Made by a program: the position numbers and the translations under genes | Origin: G001797105 sp964528155 | GTDB lineage: Bacteria; Chloroflexota; Anaerolineae; Anaerolineales; E44-bin32 | Direction of reading: 5' to 3' | Length of the DNA stretch: 6,150 nt | Assembly (NCBI GenBank): GCA_964528155.1 | Contig: CAZGRL010000186.1 | Span: forward strand, 1 to 6,150 | Part shown: one piece after another, positions 4,966 through 6,150 of the stretch | How the letters are laid out: each line of letters begins with the position of its first letter | Numbering within the stretch: the first letter of the stretch is position 1 | Notes under the pieces: generated by a model | What the model was told of the DNA's origin: nothing | What the model saw: only the letters and a program-made list of their open reading frames with translations | The model's database searches: none

Positions 4966-6150
<1,185 letters not shown>

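Overview
The window is GC-rich bacterial chromosome carrying ordinary housekeeping genes in two converging blocks. The gene content and protein style (a four-domain S1 protein followed by bS21 and IF-1, and dnaK-dnaJ-prmA on the other strand) suggest a Chloroflexota, possibly Anaerolineae-like, genome. That assignment is an inference from general resemblance and was not tested by any search.

Layout. Positions 1-419 hold no convincing gene. This stretch contains a purine/G-rich tract, short direct repeats and three strong GC-rich inverted repeats (268-300, 315-374, 388-418). On the + strand, a promoter with an extended -10 and a 16-bp dyad in its spacer (420-448) precedes a purine-type phosphoribosyltransferase gene (478-996). 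A textbook promoter (TTGACA-17-TATAAT, 1036-1064) then opens a leader of about 150 nt. That leader contains an orphan Shine-Dalgarno-like AGGAGGT and, just before the next gene, an intrinsic-terminator-like hairpin (1171-1203). Next come three tightly packed translation genes: an S1-domain protein (1225-2334), bS21/rpsU (2341-2553) and IF-1/infA (2590-2838), closed by a strong terminator at 2865-2894.

The - strand carries dnaK (5' end outside the window), dnaJ and prmA, in that transcription order. An 11-bp hairpin lies between dnaK and dnaJ, dnaJ and prmA overlap by a few bases, and the end of prmA runs through the terminator of the opposing operon.

How they work together. S1, bS21 and IF-1 all act on the 30S subunit at initiation: S1 captures mRNA, bS21 sits near the anti-Shine-Dalgarno region, and IF-1 occupies the A site. 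DnaK and DnaJ form the Hsp70 chaperone pair, and PrmA methylates ribosomal protein L11. The window is therefore translation plus protein folding. I see no defence system, mobile-element gene, CRISPR array, tRNA or rRNA. The most interesting parts are regulatory: the leader with its terminator-like hairpin, the unusually long Shine-Dalgarno of rpsU placed over the S1 stop codon, the dyad within the phosphoribosyltransferase promoter, and the palindrome-rich left end.
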